Notes under the pieces: model-generated
Database searches by the model: none
The model's input: only the letters and a program-made list of their open reading frames with translations
What the model was told of the DNA's origin: nothing
Assembly: GCA_003162425.1 (NCBI GenBank)
Contig: PMOK01000276.1
Span: 1 to 64,000 of the forward strand
Source of the DNA: Bryobacterales bacterium
Lineage (GTDB): Bacteria; Acidobacteriota; Terriglobia; Bryobacterales; Bryobacteraceae
Direction of reading: 5' to 3'
DNA: 64,000 nucleotides
In this document: positions 25,818-36,600 of the stretch, one piece after another
How positions within the stretch are numbered: the first letter of the stretch is position 1
Layout of the letters: each line of letters begins with the position of its first letter
Program-made: the position numbers and the translations under genes

Positions 25818-27692
25818 TTAAGAGGGATCTTCCGGGACGGTTGGCGTCAAATTGCTCAAAGATGTGCTCTGAGCTGGATGGCCGCAGTTGATATCCACCA
25901 TGGTGCCTTCCACATAAACGCCGGCGGAGCTAATGTGCACATGATTGCCGCCAACCTTAATGCAGATTTCGTTTGTTGCCTCAATGATGATCCTGGCCGC
26001 CTTTAGATAGCGCTCGGCGTCGACAACCTCAGCGTGATTCGCCTTAAAGTGTTCGGCCACGTCAGCATTGGTAAGGTGGCTAGTTTTTTGGTCCACTTGA
26101 GTTCGGAGTTCGTTGACGACATGAACGTTCTTGTTGTTCTTGACTGCCTCCTTTTGATCGTGGAGGACAGTCGTGTTCATATTGAATTGCCCGTGAACAT
26201 TGATCAGTTCATTCCCCTTAGTGTCGTCCATCGAGAACTCGTTGTATCCGCCACCACCCTTAGTGGAATCCGATTTGAAGCCGCTGATCGTTTTCTTGCT
26301 ATCCAAGGCCCATGGCGGCATCCTCTCGGCGTTATAAACGCGGCCAACGATTATCGGCTGATCCGGGTCACCTTCGAGAAAATCCACGATCACTTCCTGC
26401 CCGATTCGTGGAATGTGAATCGCGCCCCAGCTTTTTCCAGCCCACGGATATGAAACACGCATCCAACAAGACGAATCTTCGTCCTTCTTTCCCTCGCGGT
26501 CCCAATGGAACTGGACCTTCACGCGGCCAAATTTATCGGTGTAGATCTCCTCACCTATTGGGCCCACTACAATCGCTGTCTGGCAGCCTTGAACGCTTGG
26601 CTTGGGTGTGACGCGAACGGGTCGGAACGGGACAGTCGCCGGAATGCACTCGAAGGTGTTGGTGTAAAAGAACCCCTCGTCGCTCCCGCCGGAACCATAG
26701 GTCTCACCCATGGTGGAGTGGTGATAAACCGCCGTTAGGAGCCACTTCTTGTTCATGTCTTTGCGATAGTGGTCGGTCACGTCCACCACGGCACCGGCGC
26801 TGAAGCATCGGCAGTTGGACTTGCCCGAAACGCGGCTCTTGAAGGCAAGCGTCTCCTGCAGCCTTGTTTTCGCGAGCTGATCGCCATCGCCTTTCTTGGC
26901 GTAGAAACCAGGGTAGTCGTAGATCTCGTACTCCTTCTGTTCCTTCACCGTCACCAGCAAATCGGTGCTGGGCGTTTCAAAATTGAAATCAGTATGGGTC
27001 CAGGCGCTCGGGCGATATTCCTGCTCCGCTCGCCATTCGCTGATCACGTCTTCTTTGCGCGATCCACCAGAGGCGAAATCACAGCGTGCCTTAGGCTGGC
27101 CGGGACACGGCTTGTGCGCTGCACCATTGTCCGCGAGAACCATGACGTGTTTCGTGCCCTGCTTATCGTGCTCGAAGAAGTAATGAATGCCTTCTTCCTC
27201 CATCAGGCGGGACACGAAGTTGAAGTCAGTTTCCCGGTACTGAACGCAATACTCCCGCTCTCGGTAGTTGCTGTAAAGCCGGAGTTCGAAATCGTCGAAG
27301 CCAAGCTCATCGAAGATCTTCTCGATGATGTCAGGTACAGCCTTGTGTTGGAAAATCCGGCAGTCTGCTTTGCGGGTTAGGAACCACAGCCATGGCACCA
27401 TCTCCGCGTGGTAGTAGGTAAAGCGCTCGTCCCGGCAGCCTTGTGAAAATCGACTGATGAAACCGTTCAAGCCTCGCTGATCGTCAACCGTTTCTAGGTG
27501 GATGTGGACATTTTTTCCGACAATGGCGTCGAACGAAACGGAGTCGTCTTCAGAGAGAAGCTCAAGCTGGTAACGGAACAACTGTGACACTGCTTCCTGA
27601 CCGGAGAGGCTCCGCAGTATCAGGGCGTCAGGTCCCAGGGGCGTCTCAATCCTAAGCGCCCTGCCCGCCTGCGTAAATCCTATAGCTGCCAT
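25818..27692 (-). CDS. vgrG: VgrG (TssI), T6SS spike
   Basis: A 624-residue VgrG. The gp27-like part includes FNFVSRLMEEEGIHYFFEHD and the gp5-like part VGPIGEEIYTDKFGRVKVQF, then WMRVSYPWAG and PRIGQEVIVDFLEGDPDQPI, followed by NKNVHVVNE-type beta-helix repeats to the end. No C-terminal effector extension is visible. It trimerises on the Hcp tube; the tip would be the PAAR effector encoded two genes downstream. Confidence 0.97.
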   Translation of the reverse strand: MAAIGFTQAGRALRIETPLGPDALILRSLSGQEAVSQLFRYQLELLSEDDSVSFDAIVGKNVHIHLETVDDQRGLNGFISRFSQGCRDERFTYYHAEMVPWLWFLTRKADCRIFQHKAVPDIIEKIFDELGFDDFELRLYSNYREREYCVQYRETDFNFVSRLMEEEGIHYFFEHDKQGTKHVMVLADNGAAHKPCPGQPKARCDFASGGSRKEDVISEWRAEQEYRPSAWTHTDFNFETPSTDLLVTVKEQKEYEIYDYPGFYAKKGDGDQLAKTRLQETLAFKSRVSGKSNCRCFSAGAVVDVTDHYRKDMNKKWLLTAVYHHSTMGETYGSGGSDEGFFYTNTFECIPATVPFRPVRVTPKPSVQGCQTAIVVGPIGEEIYTDKFGRVKVQFHWDREGKKDEDSSCWMRVSYPWAGKSWGAIHIPRIGQEVIVDFLEGDPDQPIIVGRVYNAERMPPWALDSKKTISGFKSDSTKGGGGYNEFSMDDTKGNELINVHGQFNMNTTVLHDQKEAVKNNKNVHVVNELRTQVDQKTSHLTNADVAEHFKANHAEVVDAERYLKAARIIIEATNEICIKVGGNHVHISSAGVYVEGTMVDINCGHPAQSTSLSNLTPTVPEDPS

Positions 27693-27718
27693 GCTGACCT
27701 CCCGGTGATTCTAGTACC

Positions 27719-28666
27719 CTATTGCTCGGGTGGAGTTAACGTTTTCGGCTTTGTGAGGACGTGCCACGAAAGTTTGAATGAACACTGCTGGGAAGTGGCG
27801 TCCTTGTTCACAACAACGATTTTGAAGGCGTTGCGCCCGTCAGGATCAGCCGCGAGATACGAGGCTTCGACCGTCAGCTTATGTTTGCGCGCTCCCAGAA
27901 TGCCAGTTTTCTTGTCGACTTCCGCAAGATCAGTCCTCTGCTCGATTGTCGTCGCGTCAGTGCTCCGGGGAGCAGGTTTGTTAAAGTAGCAGCCCAAATC
28001 CTTGGCGACATCGCCTCGCGTCGCTCGCACAAATAATCCGGTGTGTTTGAATATGAATTCACTTTGACTGTTACCTGGGAGCTCGATCGTCACCTTAAGC
28101 CATCCTTCGGTGGCATTTGCGTCATATTCCTCGGCGTGCTGCAGGGCCATTGTCTGGTAGCCGGCCAGCGGAAAGGTGGGAAGCTTGTCGTCGGGAATCA
28201 AGAGACTAATAAGCTCCTCATTCGCACCGGCCTTGCGCAACAGATTCGCCGCGCCTTCGCTTATTTCCAGGTCCTTCACACTACGAACCCGTGCTTCCTG
28301 AAGAACCGCGTTAGGGGCGAAACCCCAGTTGATTAGCGTCTTAAGCTCATCAACCGTCATTGGAGCCAACAAGCGAGCGCGGCAATCCTGGCAGGCGCGC
28401 AGACATGCATTGATGAGTTCGGCGACCTGTATTGGGTCAGCATTGCCTTTCGTGGCGGCTGCGAGAATCTCGGCCAAGGTTTTGTTGTTCAAATCAAACT
28501 CGATTCCGTTTGTTTGGACCTTTCCGGTCAAGTCCTTAACCTCAAGAACATGATCGATGAGTTCCCTTAGGATGCCGTCGAACTGGACCCGTCCTTCCGG
28601 AGCGACTTGTGCCGTTGCGCTCCTCAACACGAAGGCAAATGCAATTAGATAACCGAGGGGCTTCAT
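27719..28666 (-). CDS. secreted protein with helical-hairpin repeats, T6SS-linked
   Basis: A 315-residue protein with a signal peptide (MKPLGYLIAFAFVLRSATAQ). Helical segments follow, including paired hairpins (MTVDELKTLINWGFAPNAVL, ANLLRKAGANEELISLLI), and then a beta-rich C-terminal domain (LKVTIELPGNSQSEFIF, KHKLTVEASYLA). The hairpins are similar to those in the protein at 7735-8574. It starts 4 nt inside the kinase gene's end (ATGA overlap), so it is translated with the PpkA-like kinase, and could be the periplasmic partner or substrate of that kinase (inference). Confidence 0.75.
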   Translation of the reverse strand: MKPLGYLIAFAFVLRSATAQVAPEGRVQFDGILRELIDHVLEVKDLTGKVQTNGIEFDLNNKTLAEILAAATKGNADPIQVAELINACLRACQDCRARLLAPMTVDELKTLINWGFAPNAVLQEARVRSVKDLEISEGAANLLRKAGANEELISLLIPDDKLPTFPLAGYQTMALQHAEEYDANATEGWLKVTIELPGNSQSEFIFKHTGLFVRATRGDVAKDLGCYFNKPAPRSTDATTIEQRTDLAEVDKKTGILGARKHKLTVEASYLAADPDGRNAFKIVVVNKDATSQQCSFKLSWHVLTKPKTLTPPEQ

Positions 28667-31600
28667 TGTTTTGCTGTCGAACTCTTTTTTGTTAGATTCT
28701 CGAGTCTTTTCCGTTTCTCTTCCTCCAACTGCTTCCGATCCTCCGCCTTCTTCGCCTTTATTTCTTCTTCCGTAGGGGCGGCTGGGATCTGAGAATCGCC
28801 CAGGGCTGGTTTCGCGCCGTTGTCCTGACGAGTCTCTCCCGCTGCGACGGACTTTGCTCTGGTGGAATGGGCCTGCGGCGCAAGATAGACATAGATTTCC
28901 GGCGGGGCTAGTGGATCAGCCTTATAGTCACCGAGCGGAAACCCGCTCGGCCGCACCTTAAAAGTCACGTCCTGGGCAGCCGCCACGGGGAAGCTTCCAG
29001 CAGAGGGATTCGACGTTGATTGACCATCGACAATCGCTGTGATTCCGCCGGAGCAGTTTATCGATTGATAATTCAGTTGGCCCTTGTAGAGGATTGCAAT
29101 GATCCCGACAACCTGCCCATGAAACGCGACAGGATTCTGGATTGTAGGCCCAGCGTTGGAAACGGTAAATCGAACGTCTACCGAGTCTCCAGCCGATGAC
29201 TCCCACAGAATTGAATGCGGACCATTAGTCCACGGTTGCTTGAACTCGCCGTCATCTGGGATCGTTTGGTCGGCACCATCGAGCTTAATCTTTCCGACCG
29301 AACGCCTAAGGCGGAGGGTCAACTCTGTAGGCGGTATGTGCCACTGCACCAGCACAACCGTCTTGGCCCCTTTTGTAGGATCTACTGTGAACGTCTGCCG
29401 GAATTCCTGGAAGCCTGGCCTGGAAGCTACAAGCGTGTAACTGCCAGCAGGGAGCGAACTGCTGGTCACTTCAGTTCCTCCGCTATCTTTTATTCGGTAT
29501 TCATCCGGCGTCGCGCCTTGAACGCTCACCGTGACAAACTTCAACGGCGGCACGTCCGTCCTGGGCTTGGGGCTGGGAGGCCACATAACCACCGCCAGCG
29601 TTACGATAACCAACCCAAAGCCTACGCCCGTCCAAATGGCGGTCGGCTTCACGTCATGTAGGAGGGTCTTCCACCTGGCAAGCGTTTTTGGTTTCGATGG
29701 AGGGTGTTCTGGACCCGGCTCTCGGGGCGCGGATACCGCCTCCACTGGGCTGGAACCTCCAGCACCCGCGGCTGCTGCATGAGATTTTCGGGCGTTCTGT
29801 TCCGTGCGAAGCCGCTCTTCGATTGTCGAAAGAGGCTCTCGGAAGTCCGCGTCACTGCCGTACTTTGAGAATGCGTGCGACTTCTGGAAGATTGATTCCA
29901 ATGCCTGCACGTCCTTGGTCTCTTTCGATTCCTTGACCAGCCGATTCAATTCCTGGAGATCGCGCAGCCGGAGCTCCTCACGGTCTTTCTCGGAAAGGCC
30001 TTCTCGAAGAGAAGCTCGATACTGGATCAGACGGGGATCGCGCGGATATTTGTCCCGCGCGGCATCTACTTCCGCGAACGCACCCTTGATATCTCCCTGA
30101 TCGCGCAGCTCACGGGCTTTAGACAACGCGGTTGAAACTTCTTCGGACTGCCGTTTGTCGCTGATCAAGGTGCCGATGCTCTTAGCTAACGGGTTATTCG
30201 GGTTGAGATCGAGAGCTTCTTGAACAAAAGGCTCCGCGGCCCGCCAGTCTGTATCTACCGAACGGCTCGCTTCCCTCAGCAGTACGTCAATCAAACCGCT
30301 TCGGACCATTGGATTGTGAGCGTCCAGTTGGAAGGCTCCCCGTAATTTATCGAGAGCTGCCTTCGAATCTCCGCTTTCGTGGAGTTGCTTTCCTTGATTC
30401 GCCTTCTCCTCAGCCTCCAGTGCTCGTTGTTGTGCCTGTTGAACTTGTTTATCGAGGGCAATCAACTCTGCGTCGTCAGGGAACTCCGCAAGCGCGTCGG
30501 CCGCCAAAGACGCTGCCTTGGGATGATTGTGCACCGCCATGGCTTCGTCCACTTGAGTAACCCAATGACCTTTGGCATCGGCTCGGGATTGCTGTTCGCG
30601 ACGTTTAATGAGACGGTCAATCTCAATATCCAGACCCGGATATTTGGGATGGATGTTTCGGAGCGTCTCCCACTGGTCGAGGGCGTCCGAGAACTGCCGC
30701 TGTTCCTCGAGTGTCCGTGCCCGCCCAGCGATCAAATCAACCGTATCGCGCCGGGTACGGACGGCTTGCAGTGACTGTTCAAAGCGTTGTTCAGAAGGGT
30801 ATTTCTTCTGTGCCTCCTCAAGGATGCCGACTTTCCTGTTAAGGTCCGGTTCGGTTGCGACCTCCCTCTCTATTTTCGCGACATATGCGGAGATCTCAAG
30901 ACGCTCGGCCTGCTGGATATCGTCGCGCAGAGCCCGGAACACAACGTTATTGGGATAAGTAGCGAGAACCGCCTCGCAGATGGATGCAGCGACCCTAAAA
31001 TTCTGCGCGTCAAGTTCGCGGCGCGCCTCGCGCTCCTGAGACGCCAGTTGATCCCGCTTCGAGCGAACTTCGTCGTATAGGCTTTGGCATGCGGCCTCCT
31101 GATCGGGAGATGTCGAGTGCGGCGAACGGCGATCGAGATCACGGAATCGCTCCAGCTTTTTTGCCGCGGAGTCCAGGTCGCCGCGCTCATATGCCGCGAT
31201 AGCGGACTGATACACTTGGTCTTTTTCCTTGCGAACCCTGGAGTGCTCCTGCTCCCGTTTCTCAACTTCGGCCAACAGCTTTTGGGCACGAATCTCCTTG
31301 GGTTGAAGATTCAGCGCGTTTTCGAGCGCTTGACGCGCGTGCGTGTAAGCATGGTTCTCGAGGTGTTGGGTCGCCAGCCGTAACCAATCCTCAATTTGGG
31401 TTGCACTTCGCTTACTTTCTATGGCGCCCTTGAGTGTGAAGGCATCCGTGTTATCGGGATCGATGTTCAGAATTTCCTGGATTTTCTGGAGTGCTCGAAC
31501 GTATTCCCTTTCGTCAAAACGGCGCCTGGCCGTTTCAAGCAGTTGCTTGACTGTCTTTGCCCGGAGGAGTCCCTCGATTTGCTTGCGCAATTCGCCGATT

Positions 31601-32547
31601 TCCGGAGTGAGATAGTTCTCAGCATCGAGCTCCGTCACGATCTCGGCCGCGTCATCCAGATCGCCCGAATCCAAAGCCTTGCGCGCTTGCTGCAGCCGTG
31701 GACCGATCTTAGATGGATCAAAAATGTCTATTGCTTCACCGCGAAACGCTCTTTGAAGGCTATCCGAGAACTTGGGAATGTCGGGAAACCGGTGGAAGGG
31801 ATCTTTCGCCAGTGCTTTGTGGATGACCTGACTCACGACCGGGTTGATCAGAGGATTGAACTCGCTAACTGGAGGGGGCTTGTAGTGCAGAATCGCTTGC
31901 TGCACGTCCTCGTACCCAGTTCCGCTAAAAGGATGGCGTCGGGAGAGCATTTCATAGCAAACAACGGCTAGGGAGAATTGGTCCGACTGAGGAGTTGGTT
32001 GCTGCTTCATCTGAAGCTGCTCGGGAGCCATGTAGGGGATGGTGCCCTTCATTCCGGTGGCGGACTGATGGTTGGCCAGGTGTGCCATCCCGAAGTCGAT
32101 AATCTTCACCGAATCGTCCGGCAAAATGAACAGGTTGCTCGGCTTGAGATCACGATGAACTAAGCCCTGTTCGTGGGCAGCCCACAACCCGCGGCAAATT
32201 TGGGCGATCATTTGCACTGAGCGTTCAACGGTTAGCCGTGGACTCGCCGTTCGAATCAATTCTTGGAGAGTCACGCCAGGCAGGAGAGGCATGACGAAGT
32301 AAGGCCGCTTAGCACCGCCTTCGTCCGTCTCGCCGATATCAAATATTTCAACGATATTCGGATGGGTCATGCTGGCCAAAACCGCACATTCCCGTTTGAA
32401 CAGTTCAAGAACTGCTCTATCTTGAGGATCTCGGATGGTCTTGACCGTGACTTCGCGGTTGGTCACCGGGTCGAAGGCTCGATACACTATTCCCATGCCT
32501 CCCTCGCCCAGGATTCCGAGAATCTCGTAACGGCCTTTGGACTTCAC
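28663..32547 (-). CDS. PpkA-like Ser/Thr kinase with TPR and PEGA domains
   Basis: A 1294-residue membrane kinase. Residues about 7-265 form a Hanks-type kinase: GEGGMGIVYRA loop, catalytic Lys in VTVKTI, LVHRDLKPSNLFI and IIDFGMAH, and APE-like MAPEQLQ. Then about 600 residues of helical TPR-like repeats. A membrane helix lies near 1000 (AIWTGVGFGLVIVTLAVVMW), followed by periplasmic PEGA-like beta segments (SSSLPAGSYTLVASRPGFQE). In other T6SS clusters PpkA phosphorylates Fha and triggers firing; no Fha or PppA homologue is seen here, so the target is unknown. Its position in the T6SS block supports a post-translational control role. Confidence 0.88.
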   Translation of the reverse strand: MKSKGRYEILGILGEGGMGIVYRAFDPVTNREVTVKTIRDPQDRAVLELFKRECAVLASMTHPNIVEIFDIGETDEGGAKRPYFVMPLLPGVTLQELIRTASPRLTVERSVQMIAQICRGLWAAHEQGLVHRDLKPSNLFILPDDSVKIIDFGMAHLANHQSATGMKGTIPYMAPEQLQMKQQPTPQSDQFSLAVVCYEMLSRRHPFSGTGYEDVQQAILHYKPPPVSEFNPLINPVVSQVIHKALAKDPFHRFPDIPKFSDSLQRAFRGEAIDIFDPSKIGPRLQQARKALDSGDLDDAAEIVTELDAENYLTPEIGELRKQIEGLLRAKTVKQLLETARRRFDEREYVRALQKIQEILNIDPDNTDAFTLKGAIESKRSATQIEDWLRLATQHLENHAYTHARQALENALNLQPKEIRAQKLLAEVEKREQEHSRVRKEKDQVYQSAIAAYERGDLDSAAKKLERFRDLDRRSPHSTSPDQEAACQSLYDEVRSKRDQLASQEREARRELDAQNFRVAASICEAVLATYPNNVVFRALRDDIQQAERLEISAYVAKIEREVATEPDLNRKVGILEEAQKKYPSEQRFEQSLQAVRTRRDTVDLIAGRARTLEEQRQFSDALDQWETLRNIHPKYPGLDIEIDRLIKRREQQSRADAKGHWVTQVDEAMAVHNHPKAASLAADALAEFPDDAELIALDKQVQQAQQRALEAEEKANQGKQLHESGDSKAALDKLRGAFQLDAHNPMVRSGLIDVLLREASRSVDTDWRAAEPFVQEALDLNPNNPLAKSIGTLISDKRQSEEVSTALSKARELRDQGDIKGAFAEVDAARDKYPRDPRLIQYRASLREGLSEKDREELRLRDLQELNRLVKESKETKDVQALESIFQKSHAFSKYGSDADFREPLSTIEERLRTEQNARKSHAAAAGAGGSSPVEAVSAPREPGPEHPPSKPKTLARWKTLLHDVKPTAIWTGVGFGLVIVTLAVVMWPPSPKPRTDVPPLKFVTVSVQGATPDEYRIKDSGGTEVTSSSLPAGSYTLVASRPGFQEFRQTFTVDPTKGAKTVVLVQWHIPPTELTLRLRRSVGKIKLDGADQTIPDDGEFKQPWTNGPHSILWESSAGDSVDVRFTVSNAGPTIQNPVAFHGQVVGIIAILYKGQLNYQSINCSGGITAIVDGQSTSNPSAGSFPVAAAQDVTFKVRPSGFPLGDYKADPLAPPEIYVYLAPQAHSTRAKSVAAGETRQDNGAKPALGDSQIPAAPTEEEIKAKKAEDRKQLEEEKRKRLENLTKKSSTAKQ

Positions 32548-32705
32548 TTGTGTCTAAATATCATACCGGAGTGGCGCTAAGGCTGGGAATCAGCCTGCCC
32601 GGCGCCGTCAAATCGGGCGGTTTCCGCTGGATCGGTTGAACAATACGGTACTGGCGTACAATGGTCAAAACGTGTTGTCTTACTATTTCAAGAAGGTGCA
32701 GAGCC

Positions 32706-33635
32706 GTGAATGATCCCGAGGCGACCGCTGGTGGCACTTCATCAATTTCAGGAGCGGCGAAGATCCCCCTGCTATTTGGAACGGTTCTGGCTCTCTTTGG
32801 AGCGTCGATATATGCTTTTTATCAACTCCGGCAGTTGCGTGTGGATCTGGAGCAGGTCCGAACCGAGAATGCCCAAATTCACAGGGAGTTGACCGATACC
32901 CGTGAACACCTCCAGGCAGAGATAGCCCGCCTACACGAGAATTCAACTGTTTCCAGCCAAACGAATCGGTCAACAGTTGATTCTCTGAAAGCGGAACTTG
33001 AGGTGGCGCAGAAGCAGGCTCGGATGTTGGTTGGGAAAGCCAAAGACGAAGCCACCAAACGCATTGACGACATACTATCGAGAGTGCAGAAGGCGCAGGA
33101 GGAGCAGGCACGAAAAGTCGCGGCGGTGAACGATGCTGTGTCGCAGGTCAAGAGTGATTCCGATGCTACCAAGGCGCGGGTGGGTGAAGTGTCGAACGAG
33201 GTTGAGACGGTCAAGACAGACGTGTCAGCGACCAAATCTGAACTTGAGAAGACCATTGCCGACCTCAAGAGCACCAAGGGTGATCTTGGCGTCTGGAGCA
33301 GCAAGATCGCTACCAACGAAAGAGAGTTGGCGGCATTAAAATCGGTGGGGGAACGGGATTACACCGACTTCAAGCTTGCCAAAGAAAGAACCCCGCGCAA
33401 GATTGGCGCCCTCCAAATCCGACTGAAGTCGACGGACCCAAAGAAGAACCGGTACACGGTCGAAGTAATTGCCGATGATAAGATCTTCGACAAGAAGGAT
33501 AAATCCGTGAACGAACCAGTTCAGTTCCTGCTTTCTCGATCCAAGGTGCCTTATGAGCTTATCGTAAACGAGGTGAAGAAAGATATGATCATCGGCTACT
33601 TGGCGGAGCCCAAAGTGCAGGCGCCGCGGAATTAG
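32706..33635 (+). CDS. single-pass membrane coiled-coil protein
   Basis: About 309 residues. One membrane helix near the N-terminus (IPLLFGTVLALFGASIYAFY) is followed by a long coiled coil (about 45-220, many Glu/Lys/Ala heptads such as LEQVRTENAQIHRELTD), and a beta-rich C-terminal domain (IGALQIRLKSTDPKKNRYTV). GTG at 32706 with AGAAGG upstream was chosen over the ATG at 32661, whose added residues (TCCLTISRRCRAV) look random. It lies between the two kinase genes, divergent from one. It may be a structural or scaffold protein of the island; function unknown. Confidence 0.7.
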   Translation: MNDPEATAGGTSSISGAAKIPLLFGTVLALFGASIYAFYQLRQLRVDLEQVRTENAQIHRELTDTREHLQAEIARLHENSTVSSQTNRSTVDSLKAELEVAQKQARMLVGKAKDEATKRIDDILSRVQKAQEEQARKVAAVNDAVSQVKSDSDATKARVGEVSNEVETVKTDVSATKSELEKTIADLKSTKGDLGVWSSKIATNERELAALKSVGERDYTDFKLAKERTPRKIGALQIRLKSTDPKKNRYTVEVIADDKIFDKKDKSVNEPVQFLLSRSKVPYELIVNEVKKDMIIGYLAEPKVQAPRN

Positions 33636-33639
33636 TGCC

Positions 33640-36600
33640 TTAAGGCAACGGAGGGCACGAGGAAGTATGCAGGTATTTCTTGCATTCCTCGGGCCTCAGA
33701 TCCCTCGTGACCCGCGTCCGAGCCAACTTCAGCAGATCCGAGATGTCGAGTGCGTAAATCTGCACAGTTTGATCGTCGCTGGCAGTGGCAAGACGCTTCC
33801 CATCCGGGCTGAAAGCCACGTTCCGAACTAAGCTCTGATGCCCATGAAGGCTTAGCAGTTCCTGGCCTGAATCCGCGTCCCACACCTTGGCGGCACCGTC
33901 GGCGCTGGCTGTAGCTACCCGCGTACCATCGGGGCTGAACGCGACGCCCCAGACCGTATTCGGGTGGCCGGGAAACGTGAGCAACTCGCGGCCGGAAATC
34001 GAGTCCCATATCTGCGCTGTGTTGCCGACGCCGATGGCGATGCGCTTCCCATCTGGGGCGAAGGCGACGCCCGCGATCCCTCCGTGAGCGCTCAAGGTAA
34101 GTAATTTACGCCCCGAAATAGAATCCCACACCTTCGCCGCAAACTCCAACATTGCAGCCGAAGCCAGTCGTTTTCCATCGGGGCTAAAAGCCACCCACCA
34201 AACCGGTTGGCTGTGGCCCCGCAAGGTGAGCAACTCCGAACCCGAGTTCGCGTCCCACACTTTCACGCTGCCGTCTTCACAGCCGGTGGCTATACGCTTC
34301 CCATCTGGGCTGAAAGCCACGCCCCAGACCGGGCCCATGCGTCCATGCATGGTCATCAACTCACGGCCAGTAGCTGCGTCCCACAGCTTCGCCGTATCGT
34401 TCCCTCCACCGACGAGACGCTTTCCATCCGGGCTAAAAGCCACACTGTATGGCCTCCCGGCTGAGGACCGCCCCGTAGCCAACGCTTTTCCCGAGGTAGC
34501 GTCCCAAATGTTAACGCCACTCTCGCTAGTGGTAGCCAGGCGTCTCCCGTCAGGACTAAACGTCAAGCCAAAGACGTGGCCGTCGTGGCCATCCAGAGTA
34601 TACAGTTCCTGCCCGAAGCCAAGGTCCCACAGCTTTGCAACCTGATCCCCCCCGGCCGCGGTAACGAGTTGTCTTCCATCAGCGGTAAATGCCAAGCTTT
34701 CAATGTGACCAACTGAACCGCGCAGCGTGAGCTGTTCCCGGCCTGAGATGGAATCCCAGACTCTCGCAGCACCATCAAGACTGCCTGTGGCGATCCACTT
34801 CGCATCGGGGCTGAAGGCCACTCGTTGGACCACGCCCTGATGGCCGCGGAGTGTGAGCAGTTCGCGGCCCGAAGCCGTGTCCCAGACCCTCGCCATTTCG
34901 TCATCACCCGCGGTTGCGAAGCGTTCGCTATCAGGACTGAAGGCCACAAAGGATAGGCTGTTCCGGGATGCCAAGGTAAGCAGCTCCCGACCTGAGAGCG
35001 GATCCCACATTCTCACGCCGGAGTGATCGACCGATGCGACACGTGTTCCATCAGGGCTAAACGCTACACTTTCGCCACCGTGGTCCAAATTAAGCAATTC
35101 TCGGCCGGTTCCCGCGTTCCATATTTTTACGCTGCCATGAGCATTTGTTAGTACCCTCCCTGATGCACCGCTTCTTACATTGCCCTTGTCGCCCGCCGTG
35201 GCAAGAAATTTGCCGTCGGGGCTAAAGGCTACATCGTTAATGAACACTTGTTTTTCAGTCGATAACTCTGCGTTGCCCAAAATGAATAGTTCTCGTCCTG
35301 CGGCCCAGTCCCAGATCCTTGCCTTTCCGTCCTCACTACCAGTCGCCAGCCATTTTCCGTCAGGGCTAATGGCAACACTTGTGATAAATCCCTGGTCTTC
35401 GCGTAGAGTTTGTAGCTCTTGACCCGATGTCAGATCCCACACCTTCACAGTCCCTGTGTCAGCGGTCACCAAGTACTTTCCATCGGGGCTAGGAGCGACA
35501 CTTCTGACCGTACCAGCGTGTCCTCGAAAGGTTCGCCGGACATGCGACGATAACACCGCAGCATGCAGAGCGTTTTCAGCAGACGCGAGCGCGGCGGGAG
35601 CTCGATGAAGGCTTGTGCTCACGGCGAACATAGATAGAATCACACTGCGCTCTGGATCTTCCGACAGAGACTCGTCGGCGTAAGCAACCAACTCTCGCGT
35701 AGTGGCGACAAGACGTTGCCGCTCAGATCGCAGGTACATTGTGCTACTGACTGCCAGCCCCGCGAGCAGAACTAACAAAACGGTGAGGACTGCGGCCACT
35801 GCGCCCCGGTGCTTCCGCCGAAATTTACGAAGACGATATAGGGTACCCGGCGGACTTGCCATCACTGGCTCATCCGTCAAATGCCGCACGACGTCAGCCG
35901 CCAATTCCGAAGCCGACGGGTACCGTCGAGTCCGGTCCTTCTCCAGCGTCTTCAACGTGATCCATTCCAGATCTCCTTGCACTTGTTGCACTAGTGCCCG
36001 GATATCCGTGTGCCGCCGCTTTGCAATCTCCGTCCCCGTTCCGCCCAAGCTATGCAGCTTCGTCGTCAGCTTCGGTGGCTCCTCTTCGCGAATGATCCGA
36101 CAGATTTCCTCATAGCCTGCGCGCCGCAGATCACCTGGGTTGAACGGCACGGCACCTACAAGCAACTCGTATAACACCACTCCAAGCGAATAGATGTCCG
36201 ACCTTATATCGACGTCCAGCGCCGTCACCGCGGCCTGCTCTGGGCTCATGTAGGCCGGCGTTCCAATCAGCGCTCCGATTTCCGTAAACAGAGTCTTCTC
36301 GGTCAGTCGTTGGCTGATGGCTTTCGCAACCCCGAAATCAATGACCTTCGGCACCGGCTTGCCATCCAATACTTCTACAAGAATGTTCGATGGTTTCAGG
36401 TCTCTGTGAATGACTCCCTTCTGATGCGCGTGGTGAATCGCCTCGCAGACTTGGCAGAACAACGCCAGTCGGTCACGACTGGTCAACCGGTGCTGGTCGC
36501 AATAGTCGGTAATGGGGACGCCGGGAACGTACTCCATTACGAAATATGGTCGGCCGACCTCCGATGTACCAGCATCGAACACGCGAGCGATGTTGGGATG

